Below, piece by piece: positions 22,082 to 34,743 of a DNA stretch of 64,000 nt (position 1 is the first letter of the stretch; every line of letters begins with the position of its first letter). The notes beneath the pieces are model-generated. The model had not been told where the DNA came from and did not search any database. It saw only the letters and a program-made list of their open reading frames with translations. Source of the stretch: Jaapia argillacea MUCL 33604 (taxonomy: Eukaryota; Basidiomycota; Agaricomycetes; Jaapiales; Jaapiaceae); the NCBI GenBank assembly GCA_000697665.1, contig KL197716.1, forward strand, positions 728,202 through 792,201, in the 5' to 3' direction. A program made the translations under genes and the position numbers.

Positions 22082-24050
22082 TCAACCATCATCATCCCAG
22101 AAATCCCCAACCCTGAAACTGAACCTAGCATTGTCCCTTCCACTCGGAAGGACTACTTCAATAAGCGTATCCTTGTCGTCCGTTCGCTCCAGTCTTCTCA
22201 TGTTCGATTCATGGAGCGCAAACTCTTTCGGTGTCAAGTTCGGAAAAGACTTATAATCGAGGAGGGGCAAGGGAAGATATGAAGGGGGCACCTTGGTGTA
22301 ATCGATGATGAACATCATGTCGGTAAATGCCTGTCCCGGATATTCGGTCTGCGCCTTGCGCTCCAACGCCGCTCGACGAGCGCGAAGCTCTGTTTGGGCG
22401 AGGCGAAGCAAAAAACTTTGATCGACGCTCGAATAACCTCTTCCTCGGATTTCTTGGTCAGTTCGTATCCCTAAAAGAATAGGTGAGAAGTTAATTCATC
22501 GAAAGTGATGTGGGAAATACTTCTATCTGATCCTTGCCACGTCTGACAATCCATCCGATGATTCCCCGCTTTCCAATCGACTTTTTGACATTCCTTCGAG
22601 CAGTAATACGCATTTTGACAACCAGCACATTTCTTGAACGCGTTCTTCAGATCCAGTTTATTGCACTGTCAAGTCAAAGGCTCAATACTCAGCAAAACGC
22701 GTTCGAGATTGAAGGTACTTTGGTATTGTCACAGTTAAACTTGACACCTTACTCTTCGCGCTCCGCAATATACTCCTTCAACAACTTCCATCTCTCGAAG
22801 ACCAGCGTGTAGAACTCACACCAGACGTCCTTCGCCGGAGTGTCCAGAACCTTGGTATGCGGATTGTTGGAGACGACATCCATGATGGACTCCGCGAGGG
22901 CTCGAATGACGGCGGGATAGACAGAATACTGGGTCAAAGTCTGTTGAACGGTTGCTAGAAATACGTCACATCCGAACTGTGATTCTTGGGAGAGGACGGG
23001 ACAGAAATTGACCCAGACATCCAGGATACCAGCTTGTACAATGTGCGATACCCATCGATATCCAGAAGCAAATTCACGGAAAAGATGGACGTATCCGAAT
23101 CCGGCTATTACGGCGAACATTGGTTGCGGATCTTGTCCCAAAGAAAAGTCTCCAGTTTGTTTGGAGATGAGGGTGAGAGATTTAGTGACAGTCTTGAAGG
23201 CGTCAATGAGGAGTTTCGTGGATAGCAAACGTTGGTCGGCGAGCGAGACGGAGTAAATTATGGCGATGAGTGATTTGACATGCCATGCGTCGAGAGGGAC
23301 TTCCTGGTTGACTGATTTCAGGCGAGATATAGCCATTCGACCAACGGCGTCCTCATTGCCTCCAAGCGCGCGAACAACTCTGGGGATGACGATTTCGTCC
23401 ATAGGTTGCAGAAGTCTTGACAGCACCTCTGTGGCAGGGGGAGGCCTCATCTCGGTTAACTTGTAACCATCTTCCCGAGCCCAGAGATGGGCAACCATTT
23501 CGACTGCTCCGGGGGTATCGACGACTACCTGGAAGCCTGTGGGGTGGCCGATGATGGAGTACATACACAGAGGGATGAAGTGGTTTTGAACGAGGTCGTT
23601 TGCATCTGGAGTTGACTGATAGAAGTGATCTGACCATTTGAAGATGGCGGGCCATCGGCGAATAACGGACATAGGTACGTCGCCCGACAAATGATAAGCT
23701 TGAGATACACCTGAAAGGCATAATGCTGCCAAGGCGCATCCTGGGTGATTGTTGTGTGGGTCGGTGTGTGTGGGTATTCGTACTGCTTCGAGATGCTGTA
23801 GGAATACGTGGAGGGCACCCAGAGATGTCGCGCTTGGGAGATCTGTCCAGACATCAGCCAGGACAGCGCAGTCTCCAATTGATCCACGACGTGCTTCTTC
23901 AATGTGCTGGACGGGGAAGAAAATAATGAACTTCAGTATTTGTGACGAGAACTTGGGCTTGAAATTGCGCACCTTCATCGGATTCGCCAGTGCACTCTGT
24001 TTGCGTTTTGTGAAACTCGTGGAGGGTTCATGGTTAATTACTGGGTACAT
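22082..24050 (-). pseudogene. MYND zinc-finger protein gene interrupted by an in-frame stop
   Basis: Exons: 24050-23973, 23906-22719, 22665-22521, 22470-22082. The large exon encodes an agaricomycete-type helical region (EEARRGSIGDCAVLADVWTD; GCALAALCLSGVSQAYHLSG). The next parts form a MYND finger: FNCDNTK / CNKLDLKNAFKKCAGC and then NAYYCSKECQKVDWKAGNHR MDC, with the Cys/His spacing of MYND (C-x4-C here for the first pair). The last exon encodes a conserved-looking tail (QAFTDMMFIIDYTKVPPSYL). A TAA at 22751-22749 lies in frame between EYIAEREE and GVKFNCDN, 30 nt before the donor, and no GT-AG intron I can find removes it. As it stands the protein would lose its zinc finger. The alternatives are a sequencing error, read-through, or a genuine null allele. 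Confidence 0.7.
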
Positions 24051-24873
24051 GTCTTTAAGCTAGTGTTCGGTCGATACTTCATGGGGTAGATGGAGACGAC
24101 GTGTTCGAGATCAGTACTTTCGCGACGGCAAACGCGTCGACTTGCACGCCGTGACACAGACACGTGGCAGGGGTTGACAGCAATGAGATCTTTCGTATGA
24201 ATGGTGCAGAGCACCGAGAACAGTATCCAAGAGCATCAAGTCACACATATGCATTACTGCGAACATCACCACAAACCAGGCGGGACATTGGTACCTGCCC
24301 TATCATACTCTGAATCAGGCTCTAAGACAGCGCAAAGCCTTTGACCAAGAGTAACTTGCAGTAAGAGGATCCAGTTTCTAATCGACCCACTAACCTCGAC
24401 TGTAACTGGCATCGCGATGCATATCGTCTCGCTGTGCACAGCGTTGACAGTTTGCAACTCTGACCACCAGCCACAGTGTCCAGAGTTCGGAGGCGGAAAG
24501 CTGGATAATTTTTGTCTGGGCGGAACGCATGTAGCGATGTTTGGTAATGTGGGTTCCTCGACCATGGTAAGAGTGCGCGTTCGACGATAAACAATCAACA
24601 TTGATACGTCAGGGTTGTGCAACCGGAGGGCATCGAATTATACCACCACGAGGTAAGTTATGATAGGATGGTACACGCTGTTCGCCATCGTCGGAGTCTT
24701 TCATTCACAGCGAAAATCGAATCGGGACGGGACGTGCCAGGATAGGGAACTGGAAGGGATTCCAAGGAGAAGGATAGCAAAGCGATTTCATGAGATACGG
24801 ACGAACATTCTCTTTGCTGGGAGTGAGCTCAATACGACACAATGATATAATGTCTCACCACAAGAAATGGTGC
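24051..24873. other. Intergenic between MYND gene and COA6
   Basis: This contains the upstream region of the MYND gene and the 3' flank of COA6. Short open frames show no known features. Confidence 0.45.
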
Positions 24874-25228
24874 CTACTTCCTGCGAGCCTCTTTAGCCTG
24901 CGTGTTGGCCTGTTGTAGGAGGCCTTTTTGCTGCTCGGCAAGGACCCTTCTCTTATTGAAGTAGTCAATCTTGGGAGTCAAATGGAGTCATTAACCAATA
25001 ATTTGTGACGAGTAGACTACTTACCCAACTTCTTGCGCAGTCCTTCTCATAAGTTGCGTTCTCCGAAGCGCATTTGCCTCCCTCGTCTCCAGCTTTCACG
25101 ACGCCGGCTTTGTCAAGACACGCAAAGTATGCATCCCTGCTATCCCAGCACTTCTGTCGGTCCTGGCGTAGCGGAGCAGAGGGTTCTTCAGGAGCTTTGG
25201 AGGCACCAAACCAGCCAAACCAGCCCAT
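24874..25228 (-). CDS. COA6: Cytochrome c oxidase assembly factor COA6-like
   Basis: Two exons (25228-25025 and 24969-24874) give 99 residues. The core is CWDSRDAYFAC (C-x9-C) and CASENATYEKDC (C-x10-C), the twin-cysteine arrangement specific to COA6, followed by ARSWIDYFNKRRVLAEQQKG and a Gln/Ala/Lys-rich helix. The tryptophan-rich start MGWFGWFG is typical of fungal members. The product acts in the mitochondrial intermembrane space in delivering copper to COX2. It is divergent from the TBC gene with only 171 bp between the start codons. Confidence 0.93.
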
Positions 25229-25399
25229 GATGCGATAGGGAGCAACGAAGAGGTTTCGGATATGTTTGTCTTTTCAAAGCAACGACAAATATCCCAGAGT
25301 GGCGTTTCCCGTTCCACCTTGCGTCAACGGCACACTCACTTGCAATCCTCATTACCGAGCTAGAATCGAGTTCAAACCGACAGTATCTCTGTGGTAGTC

Positions 25400-28300
25400 A
25401 TGTCCACGTCGGGGTCGTCGTTGCCGGTAACGACGCCCGTGCATTCTCACCCACTTTCACTTGACGATCTTCCGTCATCGCGGAGCGGGAGGCGCACACG
25501 CGCTAAGCAAGATTCGGCGCATGGGAAGGCTACGACGAGCTACTTCACGATGAGGGGCCAGGTGGAAGGGAACACTGATCGAGGCACGTTGCCCACTCGG
25601 GCAGATTGGGATGGCAGCGTTCGAGGATATGGCAAGGCGAACAGACGCAAGTCACCAGACACTAGTCTTCTCCAAGGCTCGTCTCCAAACTCTTTGACTG
25701 TTTTGTGGGACAGGCCCGCTCCTCTAATAATCGTTGGCCCCTCGAATTCCTCTCCTGCCCAACCACCTCGACGGAACGTAGAATCTACTATCCCAGAATC
25801 TGAGAATGTGTATATGACTCCAGAGGCGACTACGAAGGTGCTTTCTACCAAATGGCACGAATATTCTGACGAAGCAATGCAATCCTCTCTGGCAAAGCTC
25901 AATGTCTCGGATTCACCGGCTGATGCACCCAGCCATCTCTATCACCCCATGATCAGGGTGTTGTCATCTGCTGTTCATGCCCTCTCCCGAGCTCGCGTAG
26001 AACTGGAGGAGGATCGGAGATTGTTAGCAGAGAAGGAACTGGAGAGGCGCCAGCGTGCAGAAGCGTTGATGAATGACCTACAACCGCCAGAGCGAGACGT
26101 AGCTCAGCGAGTGATGCAAACTATTTTCCCGCCTGAGGAAGAGGAAGAGAAGGTGCATTCCATCCACAAGAGGCACAGCTTTGTCGTGGGTACTCTGAGA
26201 CAAGGTGTGCGAAGCAACACTAACGATTACCCCAGTCTCTCAAGGAATCCTTGACCGCGGCCCTCTTTGATGATGCTCCCATTTCTCGGAGCATACCCGA
26301 GTCGATCCTCGAGGTACCTTCTTCGACATCAGCCTCGCAATCCGATTTGGTGGTCAGCGAAGATGCTTCTACCACCTTTACAGCTAGCCCTCCCGCCATC
26401 AATGGATTTGATCCTACCCAACAAGCTCATGACGATGCGGCTTCCGATGCTTTCAGTACGGTTTCCAAGCAAGTCGTTGAAACGGACGAGGAAGGAGACT
26501 CAGAGTTGGCGATTGATAGCAAGGGCGCTAAGCAAGAGCGACCTTCCATCGGAGATTGGATGGGAACGTGGTGGACAAAGGGACGATCACGGAGTGCTCG
26601 CTCCACACCGATACTGTCTCCAGACGATCCAACAGAGAGCGGCAAAGACTCTGCATCTGAACGGTCCTTGCCCACAGACACGGACTCCGCTGTGTTGGGA
26701 CAATTAGCCAAACCCAACCGTAGGAAGGCGGCCAAGAGTGTCTTTGGTACTCTGGGATTCTCAATTCTCAATCCTGCCGCGACATCCCCGGGGAGGCGAC
26801 GCCGGAATTTATCTGTTACTAATATTCCGACAGCCGAGGGCCCGGCGAACGAAGGGCGAGCCGATTCAGCCTCAATTGCGTCGACCCCTCTCCATGCAAC
26901 CTTTCCTGTCGCTCCAGCTGCACCTCGTCTCACCACCGTCCTTCAACAATCGAAGCCATCGACACCCTCGCATACTCCACCACCCATTGAGCTCGACCAA
27001 TTGACTCAAGGCTCTTCCCTCCGAGCAATCGTACATGCCACTCGTGTCATGTCCTCCGACCCGTCGAGTATCCTTGTGGATAGTGGTCACGAGACTAGTC
27101 CTCTCGTTGCGCGACTAGCAATGGATCTCGTAAGGAATGCTCGTGAACAAGGAGTGGTGTTCAAGGAGCGGGGTAAAGAGAAGATGCAGAGACCCCAAGT
27201 CGAGGAACGGGAGCGAGGAGTTCCCAGACCTAGCTTATCGACCAAAGCCAGTGTAGATGCGACAGAAACCCTTACTCGCACATTAGCTAACCAAGTAGAA
27301 GGCGGATCGCGTCACAAGGCACGGAAGGCATCCATCGGCTCGGCGGCGCTGGGTTCACCGCTGTTTGGAAACTTCATTTCTCAGCAGCAGAGGAAGATCT
27401 CCAGCGTAGTCGACGCGGTCCAGAAAGGGACAGGCAGCCTTGGTCAGGATTCATCATTGTCCCCACCCCAACTCAATGGGAGCCCGGTGATATCGCCGGC
27501 CGTTCTTCGTAAACCTGGTTCAGTTCCCTTGGAGTCGATTATCCCTGACACTGCGAAGCCTCCGACACAATATCTATCTCGAACTTATACTTCCCTCGCC
27601 TCCCGTGACTTCCGTCCCTCGATTCCTCTTCCGAATGCGGTTTCCCGATTCTCCATATATTACGACGATGAGAATCAAGAACCTCTCACAGATCGATATG
27701 GATTCATGTACGACGTCTCGCAGTATGACGTCCTTCTCCTTATCCGCGCGAAGGACTGCAATAACACCGCTCCTGCTTGTCTCACTGGCGTCAAGATTGC
27801 TGATCGTGAGGAAGACAACGACTGGCCCAACGATGACGAGAGCGATGATGGAGATGATGTTATCGATATCGTGAAGGAGCGTTGTGATTGTGAAGGAACG
27901 GGCATGGCAGATTCATTCACTTCGACTGACACAAGACCAACAATGCGCAGCTTCGCTACTGGGGACTCCAACTCCCACATGTCCCGACGATCAAGAGCGG
28001 GCTCGCCTTCCTCTTCTCGCCGACTACGTTATCGCTCTTCGACCATTACTTCCGCAGCACTTTCAAACGTTCCAACTGTCAAGTCCTACTCTTCTACTCT
28101 TAAGGTGGAGGACACCACTCCTCGTCACGTTTGTACAAATACGATCAGGCGACTGCTGGCTCAGTTGACCGAGATTCATGATCAACGTCAGAAGACACAG
28201 AGGACCGAGTGGGATGCCTTTGTCAAACAACGGAGCAAGGCGAAATCATCCAAGGTCGTCTCTGGGATCGTTGCGTCTGGCGGTGGTGCTGCTGCAGTCC

Positions 28301-29386
28301 TGGGACTTGGTACCGCGGTCGAACAAGATGAGCTATCTCACACCGAAGGACTTATCGGGTTTGCTCAACTCGGCTTGTCGTCGAGTCGAGATGAACGAAA
28401 GGAGTTCGATCGATTAGTTCGAAATGGTATTCCTCTCGTATATCGGTCAAAAGTGTGGTTTGAGTGCAGTGGTGCATTGGAGATGAAAGAACCTGGTCTG
28501 TTCGGAGATTTGCTTGCCGAATTCGATAGTGAAGGAAGTGTGTCTAAAGAGATTGAGAAAGATGTGGGAAGGACGATGCCTTTGAATATCTTCTTTGGTG
28601 GCGATGGCGCCGGAGTGAACAAACTCCGCCGAGTGCTGAGGGCTTATAGTCGGTGAGGTTCATTGCTTTATCGCCTTCCGCTTCACTCTAATCCTTTCAT
28701 AGTCGGAATCCATCCGTCGGATACTGTCAGGGGATGAACCTCGTGACCTCGACACTTCTCCTCGCTCACGCTGATGAAGAGGAAGCATTCTGGGTCCTCG
28801 CCGCTATCATCGAGCGAATCCTCCCTGACGAGTTCTTCTCTCCTTCCCTACTACCATCACGAGCGTGCCCTCTGGTCTTGATGGACTACGTGCAAGAGTT
28901 CACTCCGAAACTGCACAATCACCTGACACACCTTGGCATAGATCTACCAGCGATCTGTTTCTCCTGGTTTTTGTCACTGTTTACAGATTGTTTACCAGTC
29001 GAGGTGGGTTATTTTCTGCAGACTTTCGAAGATCATATTGACGGTGATCCCAACTTAGACCCTCTTTCGAGTATGGGATGTCTTCCTCGTCGACGGTCCA
29101 GACGTTCTGTTCCGTATCGCGCTTGGCATTCTCCGCAGTAACGAACAAGAATTGTTGTATTGTGAATCCATTCCGGCGGTATACGTTGCTTTGGAGAGCT
29201 TGCCGACCAGGATGTGGCAACCCGACAAACTACTTCAAGTAAGCATTATAGTATCGCACTTGCTCGTTGTTAACTCTAAGACTGCCCTTCTATTACCAGC
29301 TTGAAGCGGATCTGCGTCCTGTGGTGACACATGTTGATATTCAGAGGAGGCACGACGCACATATGGCTGGGCTCAGGCTCATTTGA
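25400..29386 (+). CDS. Large TBC-domain Rab GTPase-activating protein
   Basis: Five exons: 25400-26185, 26236-28652, 28703-29003, 29059-29238, 29300-29386, about 1256 residues. The N-terminal two thirds is Ser/Pro/charged and mostly disordered, with a coiled coil around residues 195-235 (ARVELEEDRRLLAEKELERR). The TBC domain starts near residue 985 (LVRNGIPLVYRSKVWFECSG). It contains the arginine finger in IEKDVGRTMPLNIFF (about residue 1040) and the glutamine finger in SVGYCQGMN (about 1077). It ends with FRVWDVFLVDGPDVLFRIAL and PDKLLQLEADLR. Both catalytic fingers are present, so it should accelerate GTP hydrolysis on a Rab involved in membrane traffic. The start chosen is the first ATG after the divergent promoter. 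A copy of its last exon lies at about 31491-31590. Confidence 0.9.
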
Positions 29387-29805
29387 ATTGATAGTTTGAG
29401 GTGAGCTGTCCAGGTCAGGAGCTACACCTAGTCGACATAGTTTATGGACCCTCCGTCGTGCGCTTCTCAGACTGAACTTGGGCAGTCTTTGGTGTCAGAA
29501 AATCCGAAAAGAGTAAACACTTGCAACGATCCCAGCTTGCAGTCAGTTACCTGCAGCGCTTGTGCAGCGCTATTACTTACGACAGTAATTAGTTCAAGTG
29601 ATGCTCTTCAGATCCTCAATCAGCACAATGAATTTGCGTAAGCGCAGTAAATGAATATATGTTGAAAGGTCGGGGCAAGAACAGTATGGACCAGATGATA
29701 GCCATTATGGTAGAGCGTGATGATGTATCAGTACCCGGGGCTGCATCGTAGTTAGTGACGACCAGTCATTTCAAGTATTGGGTTTTAACCAACCTGTTGC
29801 CAGTT

Positions 29806-31250
29806 TCACCAAGCTTTTCGAGGTTGACCCATAGGTCCCTGTCTTCGCCGATCGAAAGGCGACGGACGCTGTACCGGAGGGCTCACGGCAGCTGGCTCTT
29901 GTGCACAAATTTCCTCAGGTTTCTCGGGCTCATGGGCCTGGCAGGAGATTGCTTCCACACGTTCGATCTCTTCGACCTTGATTTCGGGCTGTTCCACTTC
30001 CTCTTCATCTGCCCCAAACCCAAACTGTTCCTGAATCCATTTCACCAGCTGTCCTCGCATCTCCGTAGGGAGGCTCCCTTCCTCTTGCCTCACTCTCGCG
30101 ATTTTGATGACCTCTGACATTCCTAATCTCTCTCCCTCCTCCAGCGTCAACGCTTCCTTCCTCTGGCATACATCGACGTATGCGTCACGCTTCCATTCAG
30201 TTCCCTCGATATCATACTTGTTTGCAAGGACGATCTTGTCGATGGATGAAGCGATTGGGAAGATGGAACGGATAGCGAGGCGACGAATGGACGCAAAGGA
30301 GAATTTAGTGGAGAGGTGGAGGATGGACGTCCATTCTTCCACTGTCGAAGCATCGGTTTTATCGAGCTCACTAAGAGAAAAAGATTAGACCAAGAATAAC
30401 CGTCAAAAAGACAAGGACGAACCTTGGGTAAAGGGCGGACAGGAACCGTTCGAAATCAACCACGGTCACATCTTCTAAGATGATCGGACTTAAAACTGAG
30501 CTGAAAGGCATCGATGAGGACTCAAGTCCCGGAGTAACTAGATATTTGTCTTCGAAATGCGAGGAATGTTGGGAGAGGATGTACCAGTGGACTTTGAAGA
30601 GCGTCTCCTCGACCTAGATACAAGTGTCAACCTAATTTCTACTCAAAAATAGCGACGGGTGAGGGAGAACATACAAGGAAGACAACACTTCCATCAGGGA
30701 AGAAGTATCGAGGGTGCTTTGTGGCAGATACCTCTGGTTCCGGGCCTGATTCCGACATAAGCGGTGTCTGTACCCTCTCTGTCGCGTCAGGCGGGGGAGT
30801 CCTAGGACGTCTTGTCATGGAACTCGGAATCATGGGAGTGGGCGCGTTGGGCAAGTCATAAGGTACACGACCTGGCATGGACGCCCAAGCCGGGGGATCG
30901 AAGCGACTCTGGCCCGAGTAGCTCAGGTGAGTGTGGCCACTGACAGAGGAGTCAGTCACTGAGCGAATAGAGAACGCCGGACTTTGTGCAGGGAGACGAG
31001 ATGTCTGATTGTATGCCGAGATGGGCGGTGGAGTAGCGTACCTGAGACTATCTGGGATTGGAGGAGAATACGAGGGTGTTAGACTAGCACACTCAGACAC
31101 GACTCTGCTTTTTGGCCGATGCTCGAAACTAGGGCTGCCGCCCATACTTGTGTTCGAAAGTTCTCTCGCGATAGCAGGGACTAAGAGTTGTGCTAGCCTG
31201 TGCAATGATTCTGAGGATAGGTCGGCGTTGTTGATGTTATTGCTAGACAT
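29806..31250 (-). CDS. BTB/POZ-domain protein, copy A
   Basis: Three exons (31250-30675, 30613-30423, 30370-29806) give 443 residues. A disordered Ser/Pro-rich N-terminus (MSSNNINNADLSSESLHRLA) precedes a BTB domain: KHPRYFFPDGSVVFL / VEETLFKVHWYILSQHSSHF, then IILEDVTVVDFERFLSALYP and the following helical region EEWTSILHLSTKFSFASIRR and LAIRSIFPIASSIDKIVLAN. This layout is that of the large agaricomycete family of BTB proteins of unknown function; BTB domains usually mediate dimerisation or cullin-3 binding. Copy B (31982-33574) is its tandem paralogue; copies C and D are more distant relatives. Confidence 0.87.
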
Positions 31251-31330
31251 CTGAGGACGAGTTTGAGCAGTTAGTGGTGGTGAAAGTTCAAAGGATAGCA
31301 GATCCTAAGACAAGCGCTCTGACCGGTCAC

Positions 31331-31338
31331 TATATATA
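31331..31338 (-). promoter_or_regulatory. TATA element of BTB copy A
   Basis: TATATATA about 80 bp upstream of the start codon, within a block also conserved upstream of copy B. Confidence 0.5.
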
Positions 31339-31490
31339 CCAAGGCGCAGTACAGCTCGCCTCGTGTCCACACGGGAGGCAATCATCGTCCCTTCTTGAAC
31401 TCAATCCGAGTCGAAATGGATGCTGGCCATGTATGGACGGACGTCTTTAGTCCATGAAGAGCGAATATTATCGCACCACACTTACTTTAC

Positions 31491-31590
31491 GCTGACTCTA
31501 AGACTGCCAGCTTGAAGCGAATTTGCGTCCTATAATAACCCATGTTGACATCCAGAGTCGGCACGAGTTGGCTGAGCATTTGAATCGGTG
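31491..31590 (+). pseudogene. Duplicated relic of the last TBC-gene exon
   Basis: The sequence ctgactctaagactgccagcttgaagcg and what follows matches the last intron/exon junction of the TBC gene at 29275-29386. The copy lacks about ten bases just before the splice acceptor, and has several substitutions in the part corresponding to the exon. It has no upstream TBC exons and so is not expected to be functional. Confidence 0.75.
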
Positions 31591-31981
31591 GCGCGAAGCG
31601 CGCTGCCCATTGCGTGTCGCCAAACATACTACCCTGGTACATGTGGTTATAGACCCATCTTATGTCCTGTCATACTCTTCGACGATGATGAATCCGAAAA
31701 GAGCGAATACTTGCTGCCTGGAATTCATGAACCAGCCTGACATCTGCGTCAATTATTGAGATGTAGTGGTATATCACGGTGAACTGAACATCTAAAGGCT
31801 CATGCACAGTAAATGTACTGTATATACGTTTATTTGAAAAATCAAGGTCCAGGACAAGGTGACAGAAGGGTGGTACATATACATAGTATGGCCGAACCTC
31901 GAAGTAGGACCTTCCTAGGACGATAGCGCTGTATGTATCATTACCCTAGGACTGTACCATAATCACCGAAGACCAATCATT

Positions 31982-33574
31982 TCACGGATTGTCAACGGGT
32001 AGCTTACATTTGGTAGCAGCTAGCCAAGCTCCCCAATTGGGGTTTACTTTACTGGTATCGCTACTGGTAGGTTTAGTGCGGGTGAAAGGACTGGGGCGGG
32101 TAGATGGGGAAGGGTCAGCCATCCAACTCCGTCGGACTCCATCGACGGGATCCGCCCTAGGAGGACTGACTGGCTCTTGTTCCTCAATTTCGTCGACTCG
32201 GAAGTTCGCCAAATCCACATCCTTCAATGCGGTCTCCTTTGGGGCGCAATCCTCCGGGCTGGGCGTTGCTGCCAGACATTCGTCCTCTTGAAACTTGGTT
32301 TCTGGTTCTTCCTCCTCTTCCAACCCAAACCCAAACTGCGCCTCAACCCATTTCACCATTTTTCCTCGCATGGCTTCAGGGAGGCTCGCTTTCTCTTGTC
32401 TCACTCTCACGATTTTGACGACCTCCGCCATGCCTAATCTCTCTCCCTCTTCCAGCGTCAATGCTTCTTGCCTCTGACATACATCGACGTATGCGTCACG
32501 CTTCCATTCAGGTCCCTCAATCTCATACTTGTTTGCAAGGACGATCTTGTCGATGGGTGAAGCGATTGGGAAGATGGAACGGATGGCGAGGCGACGAATG
32601 GAGGCGAAGGAGAATTGAGTGGAGAGGTGGAGGATGGACGTCCATTCTTCCACTGTCGAAGCATCGGTTTTATCGAGCTCACTAAGAGAAAAAGATTAGA
32701 TCAAGAATAACCGTCAAAAAGACAAGGACGAACCTTGGGTACACGGCGGACAGGAACCGTTCGAAATCAACCACGGTCACATCTTCTAAGATGATCGGGC
32801 TTAGAGCTGAGCTGAAAGGCATCGACGAGGACTCAAGTCCTGGAGTAACTGGATAGCTGTCTTCGAAATACGAAGAATGTTGGGAGAGGATGTACCAGTG
32901 GACTCTGAAGAGCGTCTCCTCGACCTAGATATAAGTGTCAGCCGGACTTCGACTCAGAATCGCCATGGGTAAGGCCTTAAGGAAGGACGTACCAGGAAGA
33001 CGACACTTCCATCGGGGAAGAAGTATCGGGGGTGCTTTATGGTAGATACCTCTGGTTCTGGAGCTGGTTCCGACATGAGGGGTGTCTGTACCCTCTCCGT
33101 CGCGTCAGGCGGGGGAGTATGAGGACGCCTTGCCATAGAACTCGGAATCATGGGCGTGGGCGCGTCGGGTAAGTCATAAGGTACACGACCTGGTATGGAC
33201 GCCCAAGCCGGGGGATCGAAGCGACTCTGGCCCGAGTAGCTCAGGTGAGTGTGGCCACTGACGGAGGAGTCAGTCACTGAGCGAATAGAGAACGCCGGAC
33301 TTTGTGCAGGGAGACGAGATGTCTGATTGTATACAGAGATGGGCGGTGGGGTAGCGTACCTGCCATAACTATCTGGGATTTGAGGAGAATACGAAAGTGC
33401 TAGACTGGGAGGGCCAGATACAGCGCTGCTTTGTGGTCGATGCTCGAAACTAGGGCTGCCGCCTCCCATATTTGAGTTCGAAAGTTCTCTCGCGATGGCA
33501 GGGACCAAGAGTTGTGCTAGCCTGTGCAATGATTCTGAGGATAGGTCGGCGTTGTTGATGTTATTGCTAGACAT
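31982..33574 (-). CDS. BTB/POZ-domain protein, copy B
   Basis: Three exons (33574-32993, 32924-32734, 32681-31982) give 490 residues. The exon structure is the same as copy A, with an identical 191 nt middle exon length. The start MSSNNINNADLSSESLHRLA is identical to copy A; an upstream in-frame ATG at 33637 exists but is not conserved. The BTB domain reads KHPRYFFPDGSVVFL and then EEWTSILHLSTQFSFASIRR. The C-terminus is longer than in copy A, with an extra Pro/Arg/Thr-rich tail, so the 3' ends have diverged since duplication. Both copies look whole. Confidence 0.87.
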
Positions 33575-33654
33575 CTGAGGACGATTTTGAGCAGTTAGTG
33601 GTGGTGAAAGTTCGAAGGATAGCAGATCCCAACACAAGCGCTCTAACCGGTCAC

Positions 33655-33662
33655 TATATATA
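33655..33662 (-). promoter_or_regulatory. TATA element of BTB copy B
   Basis: TATATATA about 80 bp upstream of the copy B start, in the same conserved block as in copy A. Confidence 0.5.
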
Positions 33663-33795
33663 CCAAGGCGCGACGACGGTACAGCTTGCCTCGTGTCTAC
33701 ACGGGAGGCAATTATCTTCCCTTCTTGAACTCAATCCATGTTGGAATGGATGCTGGCCATTGGGATGGACGGACGTCTCGAGTCCACGAAGGCTC

Positions 33796-34743
33796 CCAAT
33801 GACGAAGATGGATGTATGCAGACTTGTGAGGGACTTGCGGGACGATCAAGAGTGTAACATTAATGGCGAAGGAATCAGGATGGTCGCCATGGAAAGATGG
33901 TGCCCTGGGCGTAGTGACTAGAAATTTACGCGAGTCGATGCTCGCTGTCATTGCCTGCCTCTAACTTTGCCAAGACCGTTTTGAAACCGACGCTGATTCG
34001 CCTCGGCGCGCAAAGCGGCACTGCGGTGTAACCCAGAAACCCATTTATCCATCCGTCTGTGTTGGGCAGGCCCTCAAGGCAAACTTGCGGCAGCAAAACA
34101 ATGCAGGAGACCTACGAACAGCGCATCGAAGTGTACGTGGTTACCTTCGTCAGTTTCTCCGCCGTCCTTCGAATCTTTGCCGTATGCAGGTATTCGCTCT
34201 GGGCTGTTTGACCTCTCCTGGCTCCAGATATGTGGTCTCCAATCACGACCAGGCAATGCTCAGCCTCGTGGTGCTATGGTTTGATGCATACGTTGTTCAT
34301 CACCTGCGACTGTGACCTGCCAGAGGTCGCCTGAAAGGTTTCGATGCCATCCCTAAATTTGGCGGGCGGCGGGCGGGTCTCGCGGCTGCAACGATTTCGA
34401 TTTCATCGAAAGGCAACGTTGTCCTGATCCCCTCGGGTCTGCCCTCTACCCCTCTTGCGCGGAAGTCAACCTCGAGGGCTCTCGCAGCAGAGCACCCTCG
34501 GGATGAATTCGCGAAGTGTAGCATCGAATTTCAAAGCCTCCAGACCTCAGGCACCGGCGGATATACATTGGGCAGATGGTGAGGATCCACAGGTGCACAC
34601 TTACCTGCTTCTATACTAGCCGATGGTGTTCCCTGTCATTCCCCCGCGCTTCTTATCTCATCTCAGATCAACCACCCTAAATCGGAGATCCATAAGCTTC
34701 CGCGAACCGAGCTCGCTAACCTCCTCGAACTCTCCCCACCAAC
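33796..34743. other. Intergenic between BTB copy B and first P450
   Basis: No supported gene. The last 100 bp before 34744 are pyrimidine-rich on the + strand, a likely promoter/leader for P450-1. Confidence 0.45.

Larger units (their letters stand above)
29270..33795. repeat. Tandem duplication of a ~2.2 kb unit (TBC 3' end + BTB gene)
   Basis: Unit 1 is about 29270-31490 and unit 2 about 31491-33795. They share the sequence of the last TBC intron and exon, the spacer, the whole BTB gene, its TATA element and upstream sequence (both contain tcactatatataccaaggcgc and cccttcttgaactcaatcc). The left boundary lies inside the TBC gene. By eye the BTB coding parts are highly similar, the spacers less so. 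Confidence 0.85.
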
